Of a DNA stretch of 49,013 nucleotides, positions 1 through 11,701 are shown piece after piece; within the stretch, counting starts at the first letter, position 1; every line of letters starts with the position of its first letter. The notes below the pieces were generated by a model. That model was not told the DNA's origin. It was given only the letters and a program-made list of their open reading frames with translations, and ran no database searches. The stretch is taken from contig CALSCR010004104.1 in the NCBI GenBank assembly GCA_943704495.1, forward strand, positions 1-49,013. The letters are read 5' to 3'. The translations under genes and the position numbers were made by a program. Origin of the DNA: Pigoraptor chileana (Eukaryota > Opisthokonta > Filasterea).

Positions 1-338
1 CCAATCGCTCTGATTGGCCGTTCTTGCAGGTGTGGCTGTGAACCGCCCCTTTCAATATGGTTGCCGATTTGCAGACGACATCGTGCGCGAGTCTGTCACT
101 CGTCCACGTGATGCGCGTCCTCCCAGATGGCCATGCGTAATGAATGCACATTGCGAATTTCGCAGCACACTGCACAACTGCCCCAGGACAGAGGACACCA
201 GCCAATATTTCACAGCCAGCAATAGCACTTTATTTGTCATTGAAATCACGCGGTGTCATTAGCCATGGCGTGCCGCGGCCACTGTAGCGTGGTCCGCTGC
301 CAGCATGGGTGTCATGTAGTGCCACGTGACGATGTGAC
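1..338. other. 3' flank of the GTPBP1-like gene, no gene seen
   Basis: The short open frames here have no recognisable family content. The stretch holds two CACGTG hexamers (105-110 and 323-328) and a poly(A)-type signal for the leftward gene. Part of a neighbouring gene beyond the left edge cannot be excluded. Confidence 0.5.
229..234 (-). terminator. Poly(A) signal AATAAA for the GTPBP1-like gene
   Basis: AATAAA on the minus strand lies about 105 bp beyond the stop codon at 339-341, a usual distance for cleavage and polyadenylation. No transcript end can be seen from sequence alone. Confidence 0.5.
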
Positions 339-2693
339 TCAAATGGACACTGTGCGGTTCTTTGGAGCCTGTCGCTGGGCGTCCGTCTTGGCCACGGCGG
401 CGGGCGTCGAGTTGATGTCGAACACCCGCGTGACCGTCCCCACGGCCTTAGTTCGCCCCTCGCGAAAGACTATGCGGGACCCGACAAGTATGCACTCTGG
501 ATTGCGGACGAGCCTGAAGCGGACCGGAGCCTTGTCGCCGGTGCGCATGTGCTCGCGGTCGGTGAGCTGGATGGCGGCGGTCTGGCGCACGGACCCGCAG
601 TGGACCATGGCCTGGTAGCGCCCGCCCATGGTTGTCGGGTGGTGCAGCACGAGCACATCCGCCTCGAACTCACGGCACGCTACGGGATGCGCATCCCGCG
701 CAGCAAGGACCATGCCCCGCCGCACAGCACTCCGCTTGATCTTCTTGAGTGCAAACGACGCCGCCTGCCCTCCCCGGACGAGCTTCACGGGCGTGCGCTT
801 GCGGTGGATCGACTTGATCACGACGGGCTGGAACTGGCCTAGGGCATCGGGGCCCAGCAGCAGCGTGTCGTTGGGATGGACGATACCCCTCAGAAGCGTT
901 CCCGAGACAACTGTCCCGACGCCCTGATGTTCGTAAAAGAGGGGGTGTGTGTGCGTGCGTGTGTGTGCGGTTCAGTGCACACGCGGATTTGAATGTGGGT
1001 GGGAGGGGGGACGATTGGCACAAAGCCTACATTATACAGTGAAGAGTGCTATTTATAAGACCGAATAATCAAAGGCCGCTAGCGTGCATTGACTGAAAAT
1101 GGTGTGCATCGGCCGAGTGAGTTTGAGTATGACGGGCGCATGTTCTTACAATAGCAATGAGGCGGATTGCAAATAACAACCCTGGAAATCACAATAGATC
1201 AAGTGGAGTGATGAAGGGGAACGGAGACTGAGGCAGGAACTGCCAAACTCAACCTGAAGCGCACAAACAGGTGCAATGTATGCAAATTTGTCGCTACAGT
1301 TGAAGAAACGAATCAACACCAATAAATTCAAATGGAAACATATACACAAACCAGCTGCGGGAAGGAGCAGCCGCATCCATGCCCTCTTCAATTACTACAC
1401 ACCGGCACTGCAAAGGTCTCATCAATCTGAAAATGTGCGGGTTCTGACGCGTGGCTCTCCGTGCGCGTCGTGAGAAGGTTGAGGAAGAGGCGCAAAAGGT
1501 CGAGGCTCTCGCCGGTCACATTCGATACTTGGAAGATGGGGCAGATTCTGCATGATAAACACACGTCAAAGGTCAAGAAGGCGACCTTTTCAACAAGAGC
1601 GGATTCAAGAAGCAGTGCTATCGAGACAGCAGCACAGCAGCGCGCATTGGCAGGGACAGACAATCGCGCAACCGTCTGAGCGCTTCTATGATCAAAACCG
1701 CCTATTGCAAATGAGACTCGAAGCCTGTAGGGCCAAGCCATAACCCCCACCAGGGGTCCCAGGCACAAGAAGGAAGACGACAGGGCCTGTCGACGGCGCA
1801 CTGCCGTGAACACGGCTGCCACAACGAGGCCAAAACCAAAACGAGCGAACCAGATTGGTCGATGCAAGTTCAGGTACAAAACAACAGTACCGATAGCGCA
1901 GACAGTCGAACGAACCTACCTTTCAGACACGAAATTTGTTGCCGTTACAACCGCGTCGTCGCTGTTGGAGACAACGAGGGGGATTTTTCTGCATCCGGGG
2001 GACTTGAGGATCTTTGTAAGCAGACTCATGGTCTCCTTGAACACATTGGGAGGGCACATGTCAATTTTGGTGACAACCACAAAGACAGGCACGTTCAGCG
2101 CCAGCGCTAGACCCAGGTGCTCTGTGGGCGCGTCGGTGTGCATTTGCAGGGAGATGGCGGGAAGGCGATGAAGGGAAGAAAAGTGAGCCTCTCCAAACGT
2201 TTGGATCATGCAAGTCAGATCACACCCCACCGATGCAGCAGAGCATACACGCACGGGCAAGCAATGTACAGGGCATGTGCAGGCCATCCACCCACCCTTT
2301 GTCATGCCAATCACGCCGTTGTTCGCGCCAACCTAAATTAATAAGACATTGCGTCACGCCATCAGTTGCATGTGTGGATTGATTGTTGATTAAAAATCAA
2401 GTGGACACATGCGATTGGGTCCCTCTGGTGCGGTGCCATGGACTCGACAACAAGAGAGAGTTAGATAAAGAGGGAGGGAGTGGTAACGGAGACAAGAGAA
2501 GCTGACACACCACAGAAGAGGGAGAATGGCCACACTTACCATGAGCATTGCGAAATCCGGCACGTGACCCGTGAGGCCAAATACGGTTGTCTTGAGGTAC
2601 TTTTCGTGGCCCGCAAGGTCTAGAGTGCGTGAAAGTGGGGGAAATGTCGGTGTGCGTGGGTGTGTGCCGACTGTGAGTCCAGCGCCTCAGTTG

Positions 2694-2743
<50 letters not shown>

Positions 2744-3953
2744 GCCGTTTAGTTGCCTTACCGATAAAATTGATAACTTTTGACGCCGCCATGCAAATTT
2801 CAGTCCAATCGAGCGAACCAGTGTGGGCATCCGGGGCATTAACCGGCCGCCCTCGCGAGTCGAATCCGAGGATATCGTGCCCCACACTGCTCGTGCGGCC
2901 CGTCTCCGCCTCGTGCTTGTGGCGGAAGAGATTGGCGCGCGACAGCCCGCGCCCGTTGTCAAGCTGGTTGTGAGTGAGGACGCCAAGGAGCGTGGACTTG
3001 CCGGCATCCACATTCCCGACGACAGCAACGCGTATCTCAAGGAAATCAGCGGCGTCTTCGGACGGACGCCGCCGCACGAGGTACTCAGCGACGGTCATGC
3101 CGTCATCGTGACGCTCGCGAAGCAACGTCGCATCGGCGCCCGCCTTCTCGGCAAGCCCCACAAGTGTCTCCTTCGATGCGGCGAGCTCCTCTTTCGAGAG
3201 GCCGCGGGAGGATTCTGGAACAAAACAGCCGACGGAATGCAACGACAGTGCGCCCACACATTGACACACACACATTAGCACACCAAGAATCGACACAAAG
3301 ACAGCGGCATGCGCACACTAGCACAGGAACACCATGTTTGAATCATCGATGCGTGATGGGGTATTAAACAGTCCACGTAACAACTCTCACGAAGATGCAG
3401 CAAAACAAGCAGGAACTCAAACAAGACTCTCACCGCCGATGCCCAGCTCGTATAGGGTCTCGCCGTGCCCCTCCTGCAAACGGCACGTGAGAGCCGCGAG
3501 CAGACGTTCATACTCGTCGGGGGTCGGATTCACGAGCCGTCGCTGTGCGTGTTTGTGTGCGCGAGTGTGTGCGTGTAGGAGTGAGTGCAACAGCGCATAC
3601 ATGGGATGAATGCGTGTTGTTTTCCGAAATTTTTTTCCTTGTGCAGCGCCTGACAATAATTTAGAAGCCAGCCTTCCAGCATCGACACTCAGTGATGTAT
3701 GCAATCACAGCAAAAACAACAAACAGCAAACACCGACAGCATATGATCCAAAAAAAAAAGCAAGGTAACAAGAAGAGCCCACCCGCGCATCCCCAGCTGC
3801 ATCAAGCCCGCCTTCAGAGTCACTTCCAGAGTTAATGAGTGCGTCGTCTTCATCATCATGGCTACCAAACAGCGCCTGGGCATCTGCACACACGCCAAGC
3901 GCAGCGACTGCGGCGGGCGCGGATAGCCCCGCCCGGTCGCCCGTTGCGTCCAT
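339..3953 (-). CDS. GTPBP1: GTPBP1/2-family translational GTPase
   Basis: Eight exons (3783-3953, 3434-3542, 2762-3214, 2540-2619, 2296-2332, 1920-2121, 1403-1547, 339-923) join in phase into 593 residues, matching animal GTPBP1 almost end to end. G1 (GNVDAGKST) is near residues 159-167, switch II (DLAGHEKY) near 245 and the VTKIDM guanine-specificity motif near 300. Two beta-barrel domains follow, ending at [11 protein letters not shown]. The family is related to EF1A/eRF3 and in animals is linked to ribosome rescue and mRNA turnover in the cytoplasm; that role here is inferred. The start is the first ATG of exon 1, and the N-terminus is acidic ([17 protein letters not shown]). Human GTPBP1 has an extra low-complexity C-terminal tail absent here. 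The 37-bp exon at 2296-2332 is unusually short but is needed to keep the frame. Confidence 0.95.
2696..2732. repeat. (TG)n microsatellite in a GTPBP1 intron
   Basis: A run of about 18 TG dinucleotides lies in the 142-bp intron between exons 2540-2619 and 2762-3214, about 30 bp downstream of the splice donor in the gene's own sense, where it reads CA. Confidence 0.95.
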
Positions 3954-4736
3954 ACGTGGCAATAGTGTGCCCGCGCCTCGGGCTATTTACTCGATCGATT
4001 GGGTGACAGGTTCACGTGACTGTCCGGTGATACGTGATCCCTGCACTGCCGCGGCCTGCTGCGTGAGTTTGACAGAGGCAGATAACCTGTCGATAGCACC
4101 TTGGATGCAGCCACACACAAGCACGAATAAAGCGGACAATTGGAAAAGGTAACGTCTTCTGGTTTGGAATCAAGTGTCAATCTCATTGCTGGAGACGATA
4201 GTAATGTGTGCTTCTTATTGTCTGTCAGAACGCACTCCTTTTCGTCGTGTTGGCGCCGCACACTCTTCACAGTCTGATGGGAGTCAGTCGGTGGTGGTGT
4301 TTGTGCAATGTTTGGGTGTTTCATCACCCGCGCCAACACCGCAGCCCTGACGTCATCATTTTCATGATCCCTTATTTGGAAATACACGCAGCATTATAAC
4401 ACCATTAATGGGAAAGCAATGGCATACATATCTGTATTTGGGCTGCCTGTCAATTTGTCACGTGATGCATCGTTGGTCAGACGGCAAACAGCGGCAAATT
4501 CGGCGGACAATACTATTGCCGACTGAGATCAACAATCTCAGGCGGATCACACGTGCAGACCCCGTGAGAACCACGTGACCCAGGGGTGGTGGTCTCTGCA
4601 CGCCATGCGCCGCATCAGTGCAGTGCGCTCCGTCGACGCGGGAACGCGCACATAAATAACGGACACCACCGACAGCCTCTGTGACACGCGGCGGGAAATG
4701 TGTCTCATCTACAGTCAAGCGAGCCTGCGCACGTCG
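3954..4736. promoter_or_regulatory. GTPBP1 upstream region with a CACGTG cluster
   Basis: This gap separates the GTPBP1 start from the Iwr1 stop, both leftward. No coding exon is evident. It holds four CACGTG hexamers: 4013-4018 (about 60 bp upstream of the GTPBP1 ATG), 4459-4464, 4550-4555 and 4572-4577. Three sit in the wider context TCACGTGA or CCACGTGACC, typical of bHLH-zipper (Cbf1/USF/TFEB-like) sites. A promoter role is inferred, because the same hexamer is also common inside exons in this genome. Confidence 0.45.
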
Positions 4737-7700
4737 TCACTCGTCGTCATCGGAGGATTTGTTATACTCGTCGGTCGCCGTGGTGTCGGTCTCATCACCG
4801 TCCCGCCATTCGTCCTCGTCTGGATAGTCGTTGCGCCAGTTATTCTCGTCTACAGCGGGTGAACAGGCGATGGAAGGAATCGGGGATATGGAGGGAAATT
4901 TGAGGGGTTAGAAAAGGAATGGGTCAACAAAAGCAGCCATGGTATCAGATGGCATGCCTTATATACGGATGCAAGCCGCACCAGAACAAGTGGGTCCCTA
5001 AGACCACCCAACACACCCACACATCCATACCCACACACAGTGGAGTCACAGTGAGGAATACCCACCGTTTGAATCGTCATCGTCATCGCCATATACGTCA
5101 TCCTCATCATCGTACTCGTGCTCAAGCACAAGATCCTCATCAAATGCAACCACGGGAATGCTGTGATTGACGTACACATTGTTTATGTTTATACACACGT
5201 GTGTGTGTGTGTGTACGTGTGGGTGGGTGGAATTATGTGCGTTAGTCGATGTGGGTCCGTGCATCTGTTGCAGGGAAGAAAACCTGTCCCGCGCTTGCCA
5301 TGGACTGGATGAGAAAAGCGAGTGTGAGATGGCATACCCCTCCAGCACGTGCTACTCTGGCCCTCAGCAAATCCGAGCCATTACTAGATATCACAGCAGC
5401 AGCGCACCTTTCGTACGTGTCGATCGCATCCGCCCGCTCCTCCAAATAGTACACATCATAGACGAAGTCCTGCTGGCGGTCTGCGCGTCAGTGGCCATCA
5501 ATTTTTAATACGCCGCAAAAACAGCACAAAAGGGGTTACAGTGTGATCGAGACAGCAAAGGCACAGACAGAACTGGGGTGTCAGGCAAAGCGAGAGAGCA
5601 CCAAACGAACAAACTTGTCATTACTTGCACAAAGCAACAATGCAAGAGAGTCGATTAGCGGCGCCCACTCAAAGATTCACCGCACAAGCCCATGCCATCA
5701 CACAGCGAGACAGCAAAGATGGCACCACCAGTCACAATCGCACTACAATACCGCAAGCAGCAGCGCTTTGGGTACGATGCACTACAATAGCAAGAGCAGC
5801 CGCACAGCCGCACACATATCGCCAACAATGAGCTTACCTCGCACGCTGAGGGATTCGCGCACCATTGGAATGAGATTGCACATGAGAGCATCCTTTGCAG
5901 AGACACGTGGCGCCCTGCAATCGCAGCAGTGAACATCACAACAACCACACACGCCTGTGAATGCATGCTCCTCGCAAACCCTATCGCACCCGTGCATGCC
6001 AAGCGACATGTGCACGCATCTGGCAGCCGTCACAAACCTCCGCTCCGTCTCATCGCGCACAGACCGCTCCAGATCGTATAGGTCAAATGCGCGCGCCATT
6101 TCGTCGTTCTCGTCATCCGGGGCGGCAGTCCTGTTACATGGACGGGCAACGCAGTCACGTGGATCACTCAAAACGGGTGCATTGTTTCATTATGCGCTCG
6201 CACCGCATCATCAGACGTCATCGGCCGCGTCCATTGAAACGTCACCAAGTGCCGATGCACGTGTGCAGTGTAGGCACTGCGAAGGTACACACGCAAACAG
6301 AAAACAAATGTACATGCGAGTACAACAAACATACACACAAACGCACAGACACACCTGCCCTTTCCAAAGCGATAAGAGTTCACCAGGCGAAAACGGGCAT
6401 TCTTGCTGGTTTTCTGCACAAACCCACCGACAGCACATGTTGCGACAGGAATATTGATAAGTGTCTGATGCTTACTCAGGTCTACACAGACGCAGAGCAC
6501 ACTCGCACACACACTCTTTCACCCTCACACAACACATATATACACACACACATATATTTATATATATAAATATATCCACATACGCACAAACTCTGACATA
6601 CTCACACATACGCACAAACTCTAACATGCAACATACGCATGCATGCATATCTCACAAATACCCACACACTCAAACATACGTACACAAGCACGCATATACT
6701 ACATATACTCACACACACAGGCACACACATCATCTACACCTATGTACAAAGCGCAACGGGGAGGACTTCATCGCACAGCATACCTTTGCCTGCTCCGCCA
6801 GAAATGCGCGTCGCTCGTCGTCGGTTCGCGGTACTGCCTTCGGATCGCGCCGTGCCACCGCCCCCACTGCCCGCGCACTCCCATGGCCGACAGTGTCGTC
6901 ACGTGCTGCGTGGTCCACAGCACCATCCACGTGGGCGTGTGCTTGCGCTTCAGCTTGCGCGGCGGTGGCAGCAGCAGCATCGTCTATGCGTGCCCCGTTG
7001 ACTTGGACCTATGTTTGTTGGGTTGGGGAGGCAACGAAGCGCTCAGAGACAGTTGAGAGCCCTGCATGCTTGAGCACAAACACAAACACGACGATGATAT
7101 GAACTGTGCGTAGCAGCAGCCGCAACAATAACAAGCAGAGACACAAATAGCTTGAAATTAAGAGAGCGCAGTAGTGCGCTCTCTCGCGCAGTAGTGCGCT
7201 CTCTCTTGTGCGCTCTCTCTTGTGCGCTCTCTTAATTTCAAGCGCGCTTGCGGAGGGCAGATGCGCACCAGCAGATCCTCTGCGCACGCCTTGTCGCGCG
7301 CCAGAGCAACCGGCAGCGTGCCCACGAGGCGAAACAGCTTATCTGCAAATGGAAGCCCCATGGCGCCGGTGTCAGCGCATGCCAGAACACGTGACGAGCG
7401 GGCACCGCACGCCAGCACGCGACCACATTCTGTCCACACCTGGCTTGTCAGTGGCGCCGGGGCCGTCGGTGGACTCCCGGCGGATCTTAGACTGGTGAAG
7501 CACTGCGAAAGGGCGCAAAAGAGCGCATTCATCAGCCCATGCATGCACAGGGCATCATCGGTCGGGAAGGTCGGGGGTCATTGGGCAAGCAAGCAAAACA
7601 ACACACGAATTTTCACACAGGAAGCTGCCTTACAAAAAAACAAGCAAAGAGGCAAACAAAGAAAACAGAGGCGCACCGACAACGTCCAGGGCATCTTCAT

Positions 7701-7740
7701 CTAGCCGCCGCTTGATGCGGAGGAGAGTAGGTCTCTCCAT
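4737..7740 (-). CDS. IWR1: Iwr1/SLC7A6OS family RNA polymerase II nuclear-import factor
   Basis: Exons are 7677-7740, 7269-7342, about 6740-7008, 6038-6130, 5838-5914, 5408-5480, 5066-5160 and 4737-4849, giving about 285 residues (human SLC7A6OS has 309). The family N-terminus is clear (MERPTLLRIKRRLDEDALD, then KLFRLVGTL). The middle has ALMCNLIPMVRE and DFVYDVYYLE, and the acidic C-terminus has DSNDENNWRNDYPDEDEW. Iwr1 binds the assembled polymerase II and carries it into the nucleus with importin; its N-terminal basic stretch is the import signal in yeast. The start ATG opens the conserved motif. One weak point is the end of exon 3: a donor at 6784 suits the protein better but breaks phase, while one at 6740 keeps phase and adds about 14 unremarkable residues. 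Confidence 0.85.
7151..7242. repeat. 20-bp perfect inverted repeat with internal direct repeats (Iwr1 intron)
   Basis: CTTGAAATTAAGAGAGCGCA (7151-7170) is matched exactly by its reverse complement at 7223-7242. The 52-bp interior is made of repeated GTAGTGCGCTCTCTC and TTGTGCGCTCTCTC units, so the whole can fold as a long hairpin or several smaller ones. It lies in the intron between exons 6740-7008 and 7269-7342, close to the donor. Confidence 0.9.
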
Positions 7741-8128
7741 AGTGCAATGGGAATGGCGGGGTAGCCAACTAAAACACTCGACAGTAATTGTTTGTGAGTC
7801 AAACGGGCATATCTGACAAAAGTTAGAGAGATCCCTCGGCAATCGCTTCAATAAACAGTAATCTTAGAACAGAGGTCACAGATCAGAGATCAGAGTGAGG
7901 CACACGCGGTAATTTAATGACTGACAGGAGTGTCTGCTGAATAAAAATTTGTTTCACTTTGATTGCTGATGGCCCGGCACGTGACTCAAGTTGTCAACAA
8001 AAAACCTTATCTGTCAACCAACCAAAAACATAACATCAGAAACTCGAAAGATTGCCACACACACGCACAACTGACAAGTCAACTTCCACCGCAGACGCCG
8101 ACCACAGCGTATTCTAATCTTGTCGATC
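7741..8128. promoter_or_regulatory. Divergent promoter region of Iwr1 and AMDHD1
   Basis: This 388-bp gap lies between two start codons on opposite strands. It holds one copy of a 103-bp dispersed repeat (7782-7884) and one CACGTG (7978-7983). No TATA-like box stands out. Confidence 0.5.
7782..7884. repeat. 103-bp dispersed repeat, copy 1
   Basis: It runs from CAGTAATTG to CACAGATC and matches 26972-27074 at about 100 of 103 positions in the same orientation. This copy ends 42 bp upstream of the Iwr1 start codon. There is no clear terminal inverted repeat, poly(A) tail or target-site duplication, so the class (short interspersed element, small DNA element or structured RNA copy) is open. Confidence 0.9.
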
Positions 8129-11100
8129 ATGGCGAGCACACACAAGCACACGTTTCGCCTTCGCATCCGGCGGGCGTCGCAGCTTGTGACCGTATGCAGC
8201 GGGCGCGAAGCCTTCAAGACAGGCGCCGACATGCGGTCGATTGGGGTGATTGAGGACGGGACGGTTGTTGTGGGCCACGACGGACTCGTGCACGCGGCCG
8301 GGAGGGAGGATGATCTGCTCCAGCTCGAGTGGTATCGCACCGCAACATTTGAGACGGACGTAGACGGGGCGGGGAAAAGCGTTGTGCCTGGTGCGTCTTT
8401 GTGTGAAAATGTATATGCACATATGCACACACACTTACACAATATACATACATTCATACGTATATTCATATGTATCGTACGCACAACGTATACGCCGTAT
8501 ATGCGTATATATCATATATACATGAAAATATGAAATATGCAGCGAGTGTGTGTGTGTGTGTTTATGTGTTTATGTGGTATATATTCTGTGGGCACAGAAG
8601 GCTCATGCATGCATCTGCGTCTGCACAATCCCATGCAGGGCTTATTGACGGCCATACGCATCCGGTGGGACACTGCGCTCGCACATATGGATCATGGCAT
8701 GGGCGCGTGTCTGTACTTTTCACCCAGTGCACTTTCAGTATAAATGGGTTGTCTTCACTATTAGTACAGCCGCACAGGGATCTGTGGTGTGGCTGCGTGA
8801 CTTCACCGCGCTGACTGCTGGGTGCTGACCGTTCTGTCTGTGTGTATGGCTTCCATCCACCGCAGGTGTGGAGTGGCGACAGAGTACATGAGGTGGGATG
8901 ACGGTCTGTGGGCTTCACACACTGCCACAATCGACACGCGCACTTTTAATTAGTCCCTCACCCACATACTCGTGCTCTGTCTTAAAGCCTGCGACCATCA
9001 ATGCAACCCTCTGTCCGTGTGCATTGGGCGATGCGGTGACATGATGTGATTGACACGGGGAGAATGGGTCTGTGGTGACTGTGGGTCGCTGTGAAGTGAT
9101 TGTGGACAACGGATGATATGCGGCGGTTGATAACACGCCTGTGATCCACACATCCGAGGGCCGTAGTTCGCCATGAAGATTGCTGGGGCCACGTACATGG
9201 ACATACACAAGCAGGGTGGCGGCATTGGATTTACGGTGTGTGAGCCGGCTAGTGCGCGTGGGTGTCACATGTGTGTGTTCATGTGGATGTGCTACTGCTG
9301 CGTTGGACGGGAGTCTTCGTTTGTTTGGGGCACTTTGCCTCAGTCACTGTCCTTCTGAGGTTGATCGCTATTTTGCGCAAAAGTGATGATTTGTGCCTCT
9401 TATGCATGCGTTGTGGGAATCTCTTTCTCTCATCTATTCTTGCGATTTTGCGCATACAGGTCCGCCACACGCGCGAAAGTTCGGAGGAGGAGTTGCGCCA
9501 GTCGCTCCGCGCGCGCCTTGACAGAATGCTGCGGTGTGGAACAACATTGGTTGAAGCCAAGAGCGGCTATGGGCTCGAGTGTTGCACCGAAATAAAAATG
9601 CTCAAGGTGGGTGGTTCTCTGGCGTTGCCTGTGCACACATGCCGTCTATGGTCCATGTGATGGGGCGCGTGTGTGTGTCTAAGTGCGGCATAACCAGATC
9701 GTGTGTTGCAGCGGCTCATGTGCACGGGCTGGCGGTGATGAGGGAGGGAATGCTGCAGGTGCTTCTCGATTGCGTCTCTTGCCACTCGCAGTGGCTTGTG
9801 CCTGTTGCTATCTGTCGTATGTTTTGTGTGACATGCGCCTGCCCCCGTTGTGCATGCCTGAGCAGGTCATCCACGATGTCGCAAAGGAGCACTCTGTGGA
9901 TGTCGTCTCTACATTCCTTGGGGCGCACTCCGTTCCGCAGGGCACCACTGCTCGCGAGTACGCCGCGGAGGTTGTTCGTGAGCAGATACCCGCAGTAGTC
10001 GCCGCCACCGCTCGCGGAGAAATATCGCCCTCCAACATCGACGTATTCTATGAAAAGGGGGTGTTTGAAGGAGAAGAGACTCGACGGATATTCGAGGTTT
10101 GTCGATTGCAGAGATTGGCGTCGTGACCTGTGACAGGGTTTTAGCATCATCGCAGGCAGTGCTCTTACACAACGATGTGGGGATGCCGTGGCCTCGCGAC
10201 TGTGCTTGTGCTTGCGCTTGTGTGCTTGCAGGCAGGCAAGGCCGCCGGTCTTTCAATCAACTTCCACGGTGATGAGCTCAATCCGATGGGGGCGGGCGAG
10301 CTTGGTGCCGAGGTCGGCGCGCTGGCCATCAGCCACCTGGAGGAGGTGAGTCGCATGTTGTGGTGCACGGACGCCGCAGCGACACGTGCCACAAACTGCA
10401 TCACGGCGCCATCTCAGTCTTTTCTGAGTGTGCGTTTTGGTTTCCAAGACTCTTTGTTGGTGCACTTTTGTGTTGAGATGGAACATCGTTTGATGAAGCC
10501 GCAAGCAATTAATCGCGGATTCTATTCAGGTGAGCGACGCGGGCATTGCTGCCATGGCGGAGAAGAAAATATTCGGTGTGCTCCTGCCCACGACCGCATA
10601 CGTTCTTCGCATAAACCCACCGCCCGCTCGCAAGCTCATTGATGCTGGTGGGTGCGGCCGTGCAGCTATAAATACTGTGAATGGAGAAGTGGGGTCTTAT
10701 CGAGAATGGCACCTCTTGGAGTATTGGTGGTGTTCGTGCGCGATGCCTGTTTATGGCCTGACATAAAGGTCCATTCGACAGTCCCCACTGATTCTGCGCT
10801 GCGTGTGTGGCGCCGACACAGGAGTGCCCGTTTGCCTGGGCAGCGACTTCAATCCGAATGCACACTGCCTTTCCATGCCCTTTGTCATGAACCTCGCGTG
10901 CGTCAACATGAGGCTTACTATGGAGGAGGCCCTCGTGGCCGCCACTATCAATTGTGCAGGTATATGCGCGCACCCACCCATACACCCCCACACCCTCATG
11001 CACCTATTCATACATCCATTCACCCACTCACACGCATATACCCACGCACACCCCATACACCGACACTCACACACATACACCCATTCACCACACACACCCG

Positions 11101-11449
11101 ATACACATACTTCCACACCCATCACACACCCACATGGACCCACATATACGCATACACCATACATCCACCCACATGCACCCGCAGACACCCATATACCTTT
11201 TCACACTTGTCACGAACGCATGCACTAGCATATTGAGCACGGCTGGTCAACACTGCGCATCCTCCACCGCACGACTTCCTTACAGCTTCCTTGCAGAAGT
11301 CGGACATGCACGGGTCGATTGAGATTGGCAAGTACGGCAACCTGGTTGTCATTGACAGTCCCCGTTGGGAGCATCTTGTGTACGAGTTGGTGGATCCTCC
11401 CATCGGGTGTGTCATCGTGCGCGGGCGGATTGTTCACCGGCGTTCATGA
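8129..11449 (+). CDS. AMDHD1: Imidazolonepropionase (histidine degradation)
   Basis: Ten exons (8129-8390, 8639-8664, 8866-8892, 9167-9235, 9460-9606, 9866-10096, 10232-10345, 10530-10647, 10822-10959, 11286-11449) join in phase to 431 residues, close to the usual 400-430. The enzyme is an amidohydrolase that opens 4-imidazolone-5-propanoate to N-formiminoglutamate, the third step of histidine breakdown. Visible motifs are GLIDGHTHPVWSGDR (metal-binding His93 and His95), GATYMDIHKQGGGI, TTLVEAKSGYGL, TFLGAHSVP (His198), INFHGDELNP and LGSDFNPNA with the expected catalytic Asp. Exons 2 and 3 are only 26 and 27 bp, and their junctions fall exactly on the HTHPVW motif. The start is the first ATG in frame. 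No other histidine-pathway gene lies nearby. Confidence 0.95.
10970..11190 (+). repeat. CA/CCCA-rich imperfect repeat in the last AMDHD1 intron
   Basis: About 220 bp consist of irregular cacccac, acacccat and catacac units on the plus strand, filling most of the 326-bp intron between exons 9 and 10. The units are degenerate, so it resembles an aged microsatellite rather than a clean tandem array. Confidence 0.8.
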
Positions 11450-11701
11450 CCCCAGACACCCGCCGTTGGGGACCGGCAGCCAAACAGCAGCAAATATTGA
11501 CACCTCCAACTACCCCACCAATGTGCACTAAACACGCGTGCATTTTATGCTTCTTTTTATACCCTTCAATGCACAATTCAGAGTAGCATGTTGAGAGTGC
11601 GCGTGTGTATAAGTGAGTGCGGGTGGCGCAAGCGGATGTGTGTGTGGGGTTGTGGATACGCGAATTCAAATGAAAGACATGGCTGTATGCCTATACCGCC
11701 A

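Noticed and set aside
3983-4387. 134-codon minus-strand frame between GTPBP1 and Iwr1
   Set aside because: No family resemblance, unremarkable composition and position in a promoter region.
6461-7102. 213-codon plus-strand frame rich in His and Thr
   Set aside because: It is a translation of CA-rich intron sequence and antisense Iwr1.
9707-9760. Possible extra AMDHD1 exon after a CAG acceptor near 9714
   Set aside because: Exons ending at 9606 and starting at 9866 join in phase and match the family without it; including it brings a stop.
10970-11190. CA-rich array considered as telomere-like repeat or CRISPR-like array
   Set aside because: Units are irregular, no constant repeat-spacer pattern exists, and it lies inside an intron.
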